Positions 27,086 to 35,150 of a DNA stretch of 64,000 bases are shown piece after piece. This stretch comes from Streptomyces zaomyceticus. Its GTDB lineage: Bacteria; Actinomycetota; Actinomycetes; Streptomycetales; Streptomycetaceae. The translations under genes and the position numbers were made by a program. A model generated the notes under the pieces. That model made no database searches. It had not been told where the DNA came from and worked only from the letters and a program-made list of their open reading frames with translations. How positions within the stretch are numbered: the first letter of the stretch is position 1; each line of letters starts with the position of its first letter. Location: NCBI RefSeq assembly GCF_014656215.1, contig NZ_BNBZ01000027.1:33648-97647 (forward strand). Reading direction: 5' to 3'.

Positions 27086-27098
27086 GGCACTGCGTGCC
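27064..27098. promoter_or_regulatory. Operator-like palindromes overlapping the ccr promoter
   Basis: Two 13-bp near-identical palindromic blocks, GGCAC-cgc-GTGTC (27064-27076) and GGCAC-tgc-GTGCC (27086-27098), are 22 bp apart, two helical turns. Between them sits the perfect 12-bp palindrome TGTCACGTGACA (27073-27084). Together they cover the -35 box, the spacer and the region upstream. A dimeric repressor or activator is expected here; the TetR-family protein encoded next door is the obvious candidate. Confidence 0.55.
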
Positions 27099-27171
27099 AA
27101 CAATTTCACTCAGATGCAATCTGCTGGTCACAGATGAGCGATGATCGATCGAACTGCAGGTCAAAACGGGT

Positions 27172-27200
27172 GAAGGCCGCCCCTGGGGGGAGCGGCCTTC
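27172..27200 (-). terminator. Terminator of the TetR gene
   Basis: Nine-bp stem GAAGGCCGC/GCGGCCTTC (27172-27180 with 27192-27200) with an 11-nt loop, 16 bp after the TetR stop on the minus strand. Downstream on that strand is ACCCGTTTTG, a short T-run. It separates the regulator from the ccr promoter. Confidence 0.75.
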
Positions 27201-27215
27201 GTCGTGCGGAGGGTG

Positions 27216-28043
27216 TCAGTTCTTCGTCAGCGCCTGCTGGATCGTGCGCATGACCTCGTCGAGCGGTGCGTCCGTCCTGGCCACCGCGACCACCACGTCA
27301 CCGGTGGTGGAGGCCCGGACCGCCGGCGCGGGATCGGCCTGCGGGGAGGACGAGGAGGGGGCCGGACGGCCCGCGCCTATGCCCGAGCCGAAGGTCTCCC
27401 GGACGATCGCGAAGGCGTGGTCCAGCTGGGTCTCCACATCGCCCTGGCCGCCCGCCCGCAGCCAGCGGCGCAGGACGTGGTTGTGGGCCGTGACGACCGC
27501 GGAGGCGGCCACCTCGGCGAGCAGCGGGTCGTCGTTGCCGTCGTGGTGGTCCCGCTCGTCGAAGTGCCCGAGCAGATAGCGGGTGAACAGCCGCTCGTAG
27601 CGGGCCACCGACGCGATCTCCCGCTCCCGCAGGGTCGGCACCTCACGGGTGAGCCGGTAGCGCGCCACGGAGACCGCGGGGGAGCCCGCGTACATCTTCA
27701 TGACTTCCTTGATGCCCCGGCACACCGTGTCGAGCGGGTGCTCGTGCGGCGGGGCCGCGTTGAGCACCGCCTCCGCCCGCACCAGGGTGTCGTCGTGGTC
27801 GGGGAAGATCGCCTCTTCCTTGGAGCGGAAGTGACGGAAGAACGTCCGCCGCGCGACCCCGGCCGTGGCCGCGATCTCGTCGACCGTCGTGGCCTCGTAC
27901 CCCTTGGTGGCGAAGAGCTCCATCGCCGCGTTGGCCAGCTCCCGGCGCATCTTGAGCCGCTGGGCGGCGGCACGAGTGCCCGCCGCGCTCTCCGGAGCGT
28001 CGGACGGGGAGGTGGCACGGGGTGTCTTCGCGGCCTTGGGCAT
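27216..28043 (-). CDS. TetR-family regulator
   Basis: A 275-residue repressor-type protein. The N-terminal helix-turn-helix is clear: LANAAMELFATKGYEATTVDEIAATAGVARRTFFRHFRSKE spread over residues about 30-70. The ligand domain follows, then a Ser/Pro/Ala-rich linker and a short C-terminal helix with VVVAVARTDAP, an unusual extension. ATG 28043 is preferred; ATG 28061 is six codons upstream and a longer frame reaches 28172. Placed between the 3-hydroxyacyl-CoA dehydrogenase and ccr on the same strand, it is the best candidate for local control. Confidence 0.88.
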   Translation of the reverse strand: MPKAAKTPRATSPSDAPESAAGTRAAAQRLKMRRELANAAMELFATKGYEATTVDEIAATAGVARRTFFRHFRSKEEAIFPDHDDTLVRAEAVLNAAPPHEHPLDTVCRGIKEVMKMYAGSPAVSVARYRLTREVPTLREREIASVARYERLFTRYLLGHFDERDHHDGNDDPLLAEVAASAVVTAHNHVLRRWLRAGGQGDVETQLDHAFAIVRETFGSGIGAGRPAPSSSSPQADPAPAVRASTTGDVVVAVARTDAPLDEVMRTIQQALTKN

Positions 28044-28158
28044 GGTCCGAACGTACTGCATCGGAGGGGGAGTGTGCCCAGGTGGGGGCAGGGAGACCCC
28101 CGGCGCACCGACGGTGCCCGGGGGACTCAGCAGACCGCCCCAGCCGGTCGCTCCCGGC

Positions 28159-29940
28159 TCAGCGTCGGGCATATTCGCGGAAGCCGCGCCCCGTCTTGCG
28201 GCCGAGGCAGCCCGCCGCCACCAGGTGCTCCAGGAGCGGGGCCGGGGCGAGACCCGGGTCGCGGAACTCGCGGTGCAGCACCTGCTCGATCGCGAGCGAG
28301 ACGTCCAGACCGACCACGTCCAGCAGCTCGAACGGGCCCATCGGGTAGCCGCCGCCCAGCTTCATGGCCGCGTCGATGTCGTCCAGGGTCGCGTAGTGCT
28401 CCTGGACCATCTTGATCGCGTTGTTCAGGTACGGGAAGAGCAGCGCGTTCACGATGAAACCGGCCCGGTCGCCGCAGTCCACCGGGTGCTTGCGGATCTT
28501 CGTGGTGACCTCGCGGACGGTGGCGTGGACGTCGTCGCCGGTCAGCACCGTACGGACGATCTCGACCAGCTTCATCGCCGGGGCCGGGTTGAAGAAGTGC
28601 ATCCCGATGACGTCCTGCGGACGCGAGGTGGCGCGGGCACAGGCCACGACCGGCAGCGAGGAGGTCGTGGTGGCGAGCACCGCACCCGGCTTGCAGATCT
28701 TGTCGAGCCGCGCGAACAGTTCCTGCTTGATCTCCAGGTCCTCGGCGACGGCCTCCAGGGCCAGATCGACGTCGGCGAAGGCGTCGAGCGTGCCGGCCGG
28801 GGTGATCAGGGCCAGCGTCGCGTCGCGGGCCTCGCCCGTCATCCGGCCCTTGTCGACCGAGCGGGCCAGCGACTTCGCGATCCGGGCCTTGGCCGTGTCC
28901 GCCTTCTCCTGGGAGCGGGCGGCGAGGACGACCGAGTACCCGGCCTTGGCGAAGACCTCGGCGATGCCGGAGGCCATGGTGCCCGAGCCGGCGACGCCGA
29001 CCGAACGGACCTCTCGGCCGCCGGCGGCGGCCGCGGAACCGAGCGGGGTCAGCGCGTCCCGCACGACCTCGCCGGAGCCCGGCGCCTCGTAGGTGTAGAA
29101 GCCGCGGCCCGACTTGCGGCCGGTCAGACCGGCCTCGCTGAGCTGCTTGAGGATCGGGGCGGGGGCGTGCAGCCGGTCGTGCGAGTCCGCGTACATGGCC
29201 TCCAGGACCGTACGGGCCGTGTCGACGCCGATCAGGTCGAGCAGGGCCAGCGGACCCATCGGCAGACCGCAGCCCAGCTTCATCGCCGCGTCGATGTCCT
29301 CGCGGGAGGCGTACTTGGCCTCGTACATGGCCGCGGCCTGGTTCAGGTACCCGAAGAGCAGGCCGTCCGCGATGAATCCGGCCCGGTCGCCGACCGCCAC
29401 CGGCTCCTTGCCGAGGTCCTGGGCGAGCCGGGTGACGGCGTCGACGGCCCGGGGGTCGGTCAGCACGGAGGAGACCACCTCGACCAGCTTCATGGCCTGG
29501 ACCGGGGTGAAGAAGTGCAGGCCGAGGACCCGCTCGGGGTGCGCCGAGTCGGCGGCGAGCCGGGTGACGGAGAGCGCGTTGGTGCCGGTGGCCAGGATGG
29601 TGCCGGGCCGGACGATCCCGTCGAGGGCCCGGAAGACCTCCTGCTTCGCCTCGTACGACTCGGGCACGACCTCGATCACGAGGTCCGCCTCGGCGGCCGC
29701 GTGCAGGTCGGAGAAGGTACGGAAGCGGGCCAGGACGTCCTGCCGCTCCTCCTCGGTGATCCGCTCGCGGGCCACCGCACGGGCGGTGGAGGCCTCCAGG
29801 GCGGCGACGGCCTGGGCGGCGGCGGTGTCGCTGATGTCGATGCCGATGACCTCGCGGCCGGCGCGGGCGAGGACATCGGCGATACCGGTGCCCATGGTGC
29901 CGAGACCGACGACGGCGATGGTGGAGAGAGGGGTGTCCAT
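28159..29940 (-). CDS. Tandem 3-hydroxyacyl-CoA (3-hydroxybutyryl-CoA) dehydrogenase
   Basis: A 593-residue protein made of two complete 3-hydroxyacyl-CoA dehydrogenase units. Each has an NAD loop (GLGTMG near residue 12; GSGTMA near 318), a catalytic His in HFFTP (H142) or HFFNP (H448), and a C-terminal dimerisation domain with DRAGFI and MGPLALLDL/MGPFELLDV. A single-unit enzyme is about 285 residues. It likely reduces acetoacetyl-CoA to 3-hydroxybutyryl-CoA, feeding crotonyl-CoA into Ccr. ATG 29940 follows CTGGAG. Both halves appear catalytically intact. Confidence 0.92.
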   Translation of the reverse strand: MDTPLSTIAVVGLGTMGTGIADVLARAGREVIGIDISDTAAAQAVAALEASTARAVARERITEEERQDVLARFRTFSDLHAAAEADLVIEVVPESYEAKQEVFRALDGIVRPGTILATGTNALSVTRLAADSAHPERVLGLHFFTPVQAMKLVEVVSSVLTDPRAVDAVTRLAQDLGKEPVAVGDRAGFIADGLLFGYLNQAAAMYEAKYASREDIDAAMKLGCGLPMGPLALLDLIGVDTARTVLEAMYADSHDRLHAPAPILKQLSEAGLTGRKSGRGFYTYEAPGSGEVVRDALTPLGSAAAAGGREVRSVGVAGSGTMASGIAEVFAKAGYSVVLAARSQEKADTAKARIAKSLARSVDKGRMTGEARDATLALITPAGTLDAFADVDLALEAVAEDLEIKQELFARLDKICKPGAVLATTTSSLPVVACARATSRPQDVIGMHFFNPAPAMKLVEIVRTVLTGDDVHATVREVTTKIRKHPVDCGDRAGFIVNALLFPYLNNAIKMVQEHYATLDDIDAAMKLGGGYPMGPFELLDVVGLDVSLAIEQVLHREFRDPGLAPAPLLEHLVAAGCLGRKTGRGFREYARR

Positions 29941-29971
29941 CAGGGGACTCCAGAGAGGAAGAGTGACGACT

Positions 29972-30001
29972 GAGGGCAGTACGTGCGAGGGCAGTACGTG
30001 C
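29972..30001. repeat. 15-bp perfect tandem duplication in a leader region
   Basis: GAGGGCAGTACGTGC occurs twice head to tail (29972-29986, 29987-30001), 32-61 bp upstream of the tandem dehydrogenase start. The rest of the 29941-30257 gap is purine-rich on the plus strand up to about 30110 and holds no gene I can support. Confidence 0.7.
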
Positions 30002-30274
30002 GGGTGGTGCCGCTGAATTGCGCGAAGAGAGGGCGCGAGGAGAAGTCGCGGGAGATCACACGGGAGAAGGCCCGGAGAAAGGGCGGTGCCCGGTGAAAGG
30101 GCGACGGACTCTGTCCCGGAGCCGTCGAAACTGCCGAACCGACAAACACCCACAACGGCTGCGTCACCAGGCCATTGTGAGAAGCGGGGGGTGTCCCGCT
30201 CACCTGAGACTAACCGGCGGGTAACGAGCGCGCCAGTCCCGGGAAGTTGAGGAAAATGTGATCTGGATCGCGGA

Positions 30275-30280
30275 TAGGCT
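30275..30280 (+). promoter_or_regulatory. Leaderless-type -10 box (TAGGCT)
   Basis: TAGGCT fits TAnnnT and ends 7 nt before ATG 30288, which would put the transcript start at the start codon. A TTGAGG at 30247-30252 is too far (22 bp) to be an ideal -35. Confidence 0.45.
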
Positions 30281-30287
30281 CGGATTC

Positions 30288-30890
30288 ATGGAATACGCCG
30301 AGGATCCGGAATTCTGCTCGATGATCGATCGATTGCGCGACGAGATCGAGAATGACACCGGAGAGGTCCCGGCGGCATTCGAACGCCTCGCGGAAACCGT
30401 CGACCGGGAGGAACTGCACCACGTCCTCACCGCCCCCGGGCAGCCCCTCTGGGCCCGCGAGATCGCGGCCTACGCCCTCGGCGTCGCGGGCGACCCGCGC
30501 GCCTTCGAGGCGCTCGTCCTCCTCCTCAACCACCGGGACTCCGAGCGCTGTGTCACCGCGGCCCACGCCCTGACCCGGCTCGGCGACCCCCGCACCGCCC
30601 GCGCGGCCGCCGCCCTGGCCACCAATGAACTCCGGGCCGCGTACGCCCTGCTGCCGGTCCGGCTGCTCGCCGAACTCCGCGCCCCCGAGTCCGTGCCCGC
30701 CCTGATCACCGTGCTCGAACGGCGCCTTCCCGCAGACGACCCGCACTGGCGGGTCGGCCTCGCCTGTGTCGAGGGCCTCGGCACTCTCGCCGACCCCCGG
30801 GCCCGGCCGGCTCTGGAGGCCGCGCTCCCGCACCCGCGGCTCGGCGCCGCGGCGCGGTGGTCACTCGGCCGGCTCGGCACCGCCGACTGA
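30288..30890 (+). CDS. HEAT-repeat protein
   Basis: A 200-residue all-helical protein with repeating 30-residue helix pairs such as AREIAAYALGVAGDPRAFEAL, CVTAAHALTRLGDPRTARAA and GLACVEGLGTLADPRARPAL. These are HEAT/PBS-lyase-type repeats that bind other proteins; no catalytic residues are seen. ATG 30288 is chosen because of the -10 box 7 nt upstream; GTG 30258 (10 codons longer, behind GAGG) is an alternative. Its 3' end overlaps the facing RidA gene by 30 bases. Confidence 0.8.
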   Translation: MEYAEDPEFCSMIDRLRDEIENDTGEVPAAFERLAETVDREELHHVLTAPGQPLWAREIAAYALGVAGDPRAFEALVLLLNHRDSERCVTAAHALTRLGDPRTARAAAALATNELRAAYALLPVRLLAELRAPESVPALITVLERRLPADDPHWRVGLACVEGLGTLADPRARPALEAALPHPRLGAAARWSLGRLGTAD

Positions 30891-31340
30891 CCGCAGATAC
30901 GGGCGGGCGGCGCCGCCCACCACCCCGGACTCCGTCGCCGGCTCGGGGACGAGTGCGAACGCCTCGATCTCCACCAGCAGTTCCGGGCGGACCAGCGCCG
31001 ACACCTGCACCGCGGAACTCGCCGGCAGCGGCGCCCCCGCGAAGTGGGCGTCCCGCGCGTCGCGGATCGCGGGAAGGTGGGCCACGTCCGTGACGAAGTA
31101 CGTCAGCTTCACCACGTCCCGGAACCCGGCGCCCGCCGCGGCGAGGCAGCGGTCCAGGTTCGCGAAGACCTGACGGGCCTGGGCCACCGCGTCCCCCTCG
31201 CCGACGACCGCGCCCGAGGCGTCGAGGGCGCACTGGCCGGATATCGCGACGAAGCGACCCGTCCCCCACACGACATGGCTGTACTGGGGGCTGGCGGCGA
31301 CGCCGTCGGGAGCGGGCACGTGGGTGAGGTGGCTCGTCAT
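30861..31340 (-). CDS. RidA-family (YjgF/YER057c/UK114) protein
   Basis: A 159-residue protein of the RidA fold. The segments FVAISGQCALDASGAVVG, QARQVFANLDRCLAAAGAGF and the late block VRPELLVEIEAFA are typical. Archetypal RidA deaminates reactive enamines and imines through an Arg that here appears to be V-R-P-E-L-L-V-E-I-E region Arg. An additional 20-residue tail is caused by reading through the overlap with the HEAT gene. GAGGAT lies 7 nt before ATG 31340, another possible leaderless start. Confidence 0.88.
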   Translation of the reverse strand: MTSHLTHVPAPDGVAASPQYSHVVWGTGRFVAISGQCALDASGAVVGEGDAVAQARQVFANLDRCLAAAGAGFRDVVKLTYFVTDVAHLPAIRDARDAHFAGAPLPASSAVQVSALVRPELLVEIEAFALVPEPATESGVVGGAARPYLRSVGGAEPAE

Positions 31341-31367
31341 GCCCCACATCCTCGCGCACACCACTGA

Positions 31368-31399
31368 CAGTGCCCGCGCCCCTTGGGGCGCGGGCACTG
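31368..31399 (-). terminator. Terminator of the secreted peptidase gene
   Basis: A perfect 15-bp GC stem (31368-31382 with 31385-31399) with a TT turn, 19 bp after the peptidase stop and just before the RidA start on the same strand. Confidence 0.85.
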
Positions 31400-31417
31400 C
31401 CGGGGGAGCGGCCGCCG

Positions 31418-33052
31418 TCAGCGCACGTGGCCGAGGAACCCGTGCAGGGTGTCGCCGGCCGGCCCGGCCCCGGCGGAGTTCGCCGGGGCCGGGAGGGTCC
31501 GGGCCGCGGACTTCTTCCCGGCCGGCGGCGCCGACGGCTCGGGCGTCGGCTCCGGGAGCGCGGCGCAGACCGCGTCCACCTCGGAATCGCCCTCGGCGCG
31601 CGGGACCTTCCCGTCGGCGAGATAGGTGGCCAGGTGCTCGTCCAGGCAGTCGTTCCCGCCCAGGCTCACCCCGTGGTTCCCGCCCCCCTCCTCGACGACG
31701 AGGCTGGAGCCGCGCATCAGCCGGTGCAGGGCGACACCTCCCTCGTACGGGGTCGCCGCGTCGTCCGTCGCCTGCAGGATGAGGACCGGCGGCACCTGGT
31801 CGTTCGCGACCTCCGGCGGGGTCAGCGACTCCACCGGCCAGAAGGCGCACGGAGCGTTGTACCAGGCGTTGTTCCAGGTGGAGAAGGGCGCCTTGGCGTG
31901 CACGTCCCAGCTGTCCTTGCGCCAGACGTTCCAGTCGCGGGGCCAGGCCGCGTCCCGGCACTGCACGCTCGTGTAGACCGAGTAGCCGTTGTCCGCGGCC
32001 GAGTCGGCCTCCCCGTACCGCTCGTACGCCTCCGTCAGCGGCACCGCGTCGGCGTCGTTGACGTAGGCGGAGAACGCCTTCGCGAGGCGGGGCCAGTAGC
32101 CGTTGTAGTACCCGCCGGGAAGGAAGGTGTCCTCCAGCTCGCCCGGTCCGACCTTCCCGCCGGCCGGGGCCGCGCGCAGCGCGTCGCGCATCCGGTACCA
32201 GGCCGCCTCGACCGCCGCCGGATCGGTGCCCAGCCCGTACGCGGCGTCGTGCTCGGCCACCCAGGCCATGAAGTCCTTGTGACGGGTGTCGAAGGCGTAG
32301 TCCTGCGCGATGTTGTCCTCGTACCAGACGCCGTGCGGATTCACGACGGAGTCCAGCGCCATCCGCCGCACCCGGTCCGGGTGGAGCCGCGCGTACACGG
32401 CGCCCAGGTAGGTGCCGTACGAGTAGCCGAGGTAGTTGATCTTCTCGGCGCCGAGCGCCCGCCGGATGAGGTCCATGTCCCGGGCGGTGCTCACGGTGTC
32501 GATGTACGGCAGCACGTCCGCGTACTTCTTGCCGCAGGCCTCGGCGAAGGACTGCGCCCGCTCGACCGCGGTCCGCTCGCTCGCCGCGCCGGACGGCACC
32601 GAGTCCGGGCGGACCGGCGCGAAGTGGCCGGGCTTGCAGTCGAGCGCGGGCTCGCTCTTGCCGACCCCGCGCGGGTCGAAGCCGATCACGTCGTATTCGG
32701 CGGCCACCTTCGGGGGCAGTGAGGCGGCCACGTACCCGGCCATGCCGCGCCCGCTGCCGCCGGGACCGCCCGGATTGACGAGGAGCGGCCCCTGGAAGGT
32801 CTTCGCGGTGTGCTGGACCCGGGTGAGGGCGAGCGTGACGGTCCGGCCGGCCGGGTCGTCGTGGTTGAGGGGCACCTCGAGGGTGGCGCACTGGAGCTCG
32901 GGGTACGCCTTCGTGGCGCAGTCGGTCCAGGCGAGCGGGGGGAGCGGGCGGGGGGTCGGTTCACCGGCGTCCGCGGGGGTGGCGGGCAGGACGGTGACCG
33001 TCCCGGCGACCAGCGCTCCTGCGGCGATCAGCATTCCTGCGCGAGGGGTCAT
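31418..33052 (-). CDS. Secreted alpha/beta-hydrolase, tripeptidyl-aminopeptidase type
   Basis: A 544-residue exported serine peptidase of the S33/TAP-like group. A signal peptide occupies residues 1-30 (ending in ADAG). The oxyanion loop is NPGGPGGSG, the nucleophile elbow is GYSYG with S211, an Asp follows in ATDDAATP and the His is in GGGNHGVS in the C-terminal TAP domain. Such enzymes remove tripeptides from extracellular proteins. The last 40 residues are Pro/Ala-rich. ATG 33052 is followed by a normal signal sequence; ATG 33034 is possible. Confidence 0.9.
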   Translation of the reverse strand: MTPRAGMLIAAGALVAGTVTVLPATPADAGEPTPRPLPPLAWTDCATKAYPELQCATLEVPLNHDDPAGRTVTLALTRVQHTAKTFQGPLLVNPGGPGGSGRGMAGYVAASLPPKVAAEYDVIGFDPRGVGKSEPALDCKPGHFAPVRPDSVPSGAASERTAVERAQSFAEACGKKYADVLPYIDTVSTARDMDLIRRALGAEKINYLGYSYGTYLGAVYARLHPDRVRRMALDSVVNPHGVWYEDNIAQDYAFDTRHKDFMAWVAEHDAAYGLGTDPAAVEAAWYRMRDALRAAPAGGKVGPGELEDTFLPGGYYNGYWPRLAKAFSAYVNDADAVPLTEAYERYGEADSAADNGYSVYTSVQCRDAAWPRDWNVWRKDSWDVHAKAPFSTWNNAWYNAPCAFWPVESLTPPEVANDQVPPVLILQATDDAATPYEGGVALHRLMRGSSLVVEEGGGNHGVSLGGNDCLDEHLATYLADGKVPRAEGDSEVDAVCAALPEPTPEPSAPPAGKKSAARTLPAPANSAGAGPAGDTLHGFLGHVR

Positions 33053-33171
33053 AGGGCGTTTGTGTCCCGAACGGGCGTGGAGAGGACCTGTTTCGCCGAG
33101 AGTTGACCCGAACGGAGGGTGATCCGACGGCGTGTCAGGTGACCGGTCCGATGATCCGAGGAGGTGCTCGG

Positions 33172-33267
33172 GGAGGCGCTCGGAGCAGGGTGAGCTGCTC
33201 GGCGGAGGCGCTCGGAGCGGGGTGGGTCGCTCGGGGGAGGCGCTCAGAGCAGGGTGAGCTGCTCGGG
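33172..33267. repeat. 32-bp tandem repeat, three copies, over a stop codon
   Basis: Units start at 33172, 33204 and 33236 with exact 32-bp spacing; the unit is GGAGGCGCTCGGAGCAGG plus 14 more bases. Copy 3 contains the last codons and TGA stop of the radical-SAM gene (minus strand). In copies 1 and 2 the stop triplet reads CGA. Copies 1 and 3 contain GAGCAG/CTGCTC hairpins. A partial fourth copy lies at 33160-33171. Confidence 0.85.
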
Positions 33268-34275
33268 GACGGCCCCCGGGGACGGCTCCTCCCTCGCGGG
33301 GATCCGGCGCGCCGCTCCGCGCTGCGCGGGACCTATGCCGAACTCGGCGGCCAGCTCGTGGACCTGACGGGTGATCCGGCGCTGGTACCAGGTCGGCGCG
33401 TAGGCCCCGTCCCCGTACATCCGCTCGTACCGTCCCACCAGACCGGGGTGGTGGCGCCGCAGCCACTGCGTGAACCACTCGCGGGCGCCCGGGCGCAGAT
33501 GCAGCACGAGCGGGGTGACCGAGCTCGCCCCGGCCTCGGCGATCGCGCGGACCGTCTCGCGCAGCTGCTCGGGCCGGTCGCCGAGGAAGGGCACCACGGG
33601 GGCCATCAGGACCCCGCAGTCGATGCCGTGCTCACCGAGCGTGCGGACCACGTCGAGGCGGCGCTGCGGGGAGGGGGTGCCGGGTTCGATCGTGCGCCAC
33701 AGTTCCCGGTCGGTGAAGCCGACGGAGACGGAGATGCCGACCTCGGTGACCCGGGAGGCCTGGGTGAGGAGCTCCAGATCGCGCAGGATCAGCGTGCCCT
33801 TGGTGAGGATCGAGAAGGGGTTGGCCCGGTCGCGCAGGGCCGTGAGGATGCCCGGCATCAGGCCGTACCTGCCCTCGGCCCGCTGGTAGCAGTCGACATT
33901 GGTGCCCATCGCGATGTGCGCGCCCTGCCAGCGGGCGGAGCCGAGCTGCCGGGCCAGCACCTCGGGGGCGTTGATCTTGACGACGATCTGGGAGTCGAAG
34001 CCCAGCCCGGTGTCGAGGTCGAGATAGCTGTGGGTCTTGCGGGCGAAGCAGTACACGCACGCGTGCGTGCAGCCCCGGTACGGGTTGACCGTCCATTCGA
34101 ACGGCATCCGGGAGGCCCCCGGCACCCGGTTGAGGATCGAGCGGGCCCGCACCTCGTGGAAGGTGATGCCCCGGAACTCGGGGGTGTCGAAGGTGCGGGT
34201 GGTCACCGCGTCCGTGCCGAACAGGGCGATGTCGGCGGGAGCGGCAGGGGTGTCGCCCAGATTGTCCCAGCGCAT
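33244..34275 (-). CDS. Rv2578c-family radical-SAM protein
   Basis: A 343-residue radical-SAM enzyme of the SplB-like/Rv2578c branch. The cluster motif is CTHACVYC (three Cys with spacing CxxxCxxC), preceded by NPYRGC. The central part has GTNVDCYQRAE and SILTKGTL motifs shared with that branch. The substrate is not known; DNA-photoproduct-lyase similarity and SOS-type control suggest a link with DNA damage. ATG 34275 follows a good GAGGAGG site. A LexA-like box overlaps its promoter. Confidence 0.85.
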   Translation of the reverse strand: MRWDNLGDTPAAPADIALFGTDAVTTRTFDTPEFRGITFHEVRARSILNRVPGASRMPFEWTVNPYRGCTHACVYCFARKTHSYLDLDTGLGFDSQIVVKINAPEVLARQLGSARWQGAHIAMGTNVDCYQRAEGRYGLMPGILTALRDRANPFSILTKGTLILRDLELLTQASRVTEVGISVSVGFTDRELWRTIEPGTPSPQRRLDVVRTLGEHGIDCGVLMAPVVPFLGDRPEQLRETVRAIAEAGASSVTPLVLHLRPGAREWFTQWLRRHHPGLVGRYERMYGDGAYAPTWYQRRITRQVHELAAEFGIGPAQRGAARRIPAREEPSPGAVPEQLTLL

Positions 34276-34358
34276 GGACGCCTCCTCGGTGGCTCTGCCT
34301 CGACGGTTGCCTCGGCTCCGCTCGGGGTCCGACGCGACTCCGGCCCGACCGTTCGGCC

Positions 34359-34376
34359 AGAATAGAACATCTGTTC
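34359..34376 (-). promoter_or_regulatory. LexA-like SOS box and -10 of the radical-SAM gene
   Basis: GAAC-ATCT-GTTC at 34365-34376 matches the GAACn4GTTC core of the actinobacterial LexA box. On the minus strand it is followed directly by TATTCT (34364-34359), a TAnnnT -10. LexA bound here would cover the spacer and -10, about 90 bp upstream of ATG 34275. Confidence 0.7.
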
Positions 34377-34467
34377 CCTTGATCGCCGCAACCCGGATTT
34401 CGCGCCCCGGAGCCCACGTGGTTCGCTTGGCCCACATCCCTGAGGAACCACGAGCTGGAGGAAGTCA

Positions 34468-34911
34468 ATGGCGCAGGTCGAGGCCACCACGGAACGGATC
34501 ATCGCCGCGGACGCGGAGACGGTGTTCGACGCGCTGGCCGACTACAGCGGCACGCGCGCGAAGCTGCTCCCCGAGCACTTCAGCGAGTACGAGGTGCGCG
34601 AGGGCGGCGACGGCGAGGGCACCCTCGTCCACTGGAAGCTCCAGGCCACCAGCAAGCGCGTCCGCGACTGCCTCCTGGAGGTCACCGAGCCCACCGACGG
34701 GCAGCTCGTCGAGAAGGACCGCAACTCCTCCATGGTCACCACCTGGATCGTGACCCCGGCCGGCGAGGGCAAGTCCAAGGCCGTCGTCACCACCGTCTGG
34801 GACGGCGCCACCGGTGTCGGCGGCTTCTTCGAGCGGACCTTCGCGCCCAAGGGCCTCGGCCGTATCTACGACGCCGTCCTCGCCAAGCTGGCGGACGAGG
34901 TCGAGAAGTAA
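34468..34911 (+). CDS. SRPBCC (START-like) family protein
   Basis: A 147-residue single-domain protein of the polyketide-cyclase/START superfamily. It opens with VEATTERIIAADAETVFDALADY, the first strand and helix of the fold, and ends with the long C-terminal helix (FERTFAPKGLGRIYDAVLAKLADEVEK in parts). It forms a hydrophobic cavity for lipid-like ligands. Ligand and role are unknown. ATG 34468 has GGAGGA 8 nt upstream. It is divergent from the radical-SAM gene. Confidence 0.85.
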   Translation: MAQVEATTERIIAADAETVFDALADYSGTRAKLLPEHFSEYEVREGGDGEGTLVHWKLQATSKRVRDCLLEVTEPTDGQLVEKDRNSSMVTTWIVTPAGEGKSKAVVTTVWDGATGVGGFFERTFAPKGLGRIYDAVLAKLADEVEK

Positions 34912-34961
34912 CGCTCGGAGCGTTCACCGATTCGAGTGGATCGCCCGCACCCCCGCAACCG

Positions 34962-34985
34962 GCGCCCCCGCGCACCGGGGGGCGC
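34962..34985 (+). terminator. GC hairpin after the SRPBCC gene
   Basis: Eight-bp stem (34962-34969 with 34978-34985) and a GC-rich loop, 50 bp after the stop. The rest of 34912-35150 holds no gene I can support. Confidence 0.5.
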
Positions 34986-35150
34986 GGGCTCCCTCGTAAA
35001 CGCGCTGATGAGCGACCCAAGTGCGCCGTGACGCACGGTCGTTCACCTCCCCGGGTGCCACTGTCCTCCCGTACCGCCCGACTTGCTCCCCCTTCGTGCC
35101 CAATGTGAAGAATGGCGCGGCGCAGACGCCGTGACGACGGGAGCAGGCAC

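Noticed and set aside
28044..28172. N-terminal extension of the TetR protein to ATG 28172
   Set aside because: The added 43 residues are Pro/Gly-rich and overlap the preceding stop; TetR proteins start close to the DNA-binding helices.
33172..33267. Possible CRISPR array (32-bp units)
   Set aside because: Units are directly adjacent with no spacers and no cas gene is near; it is a simple tandem repeat.
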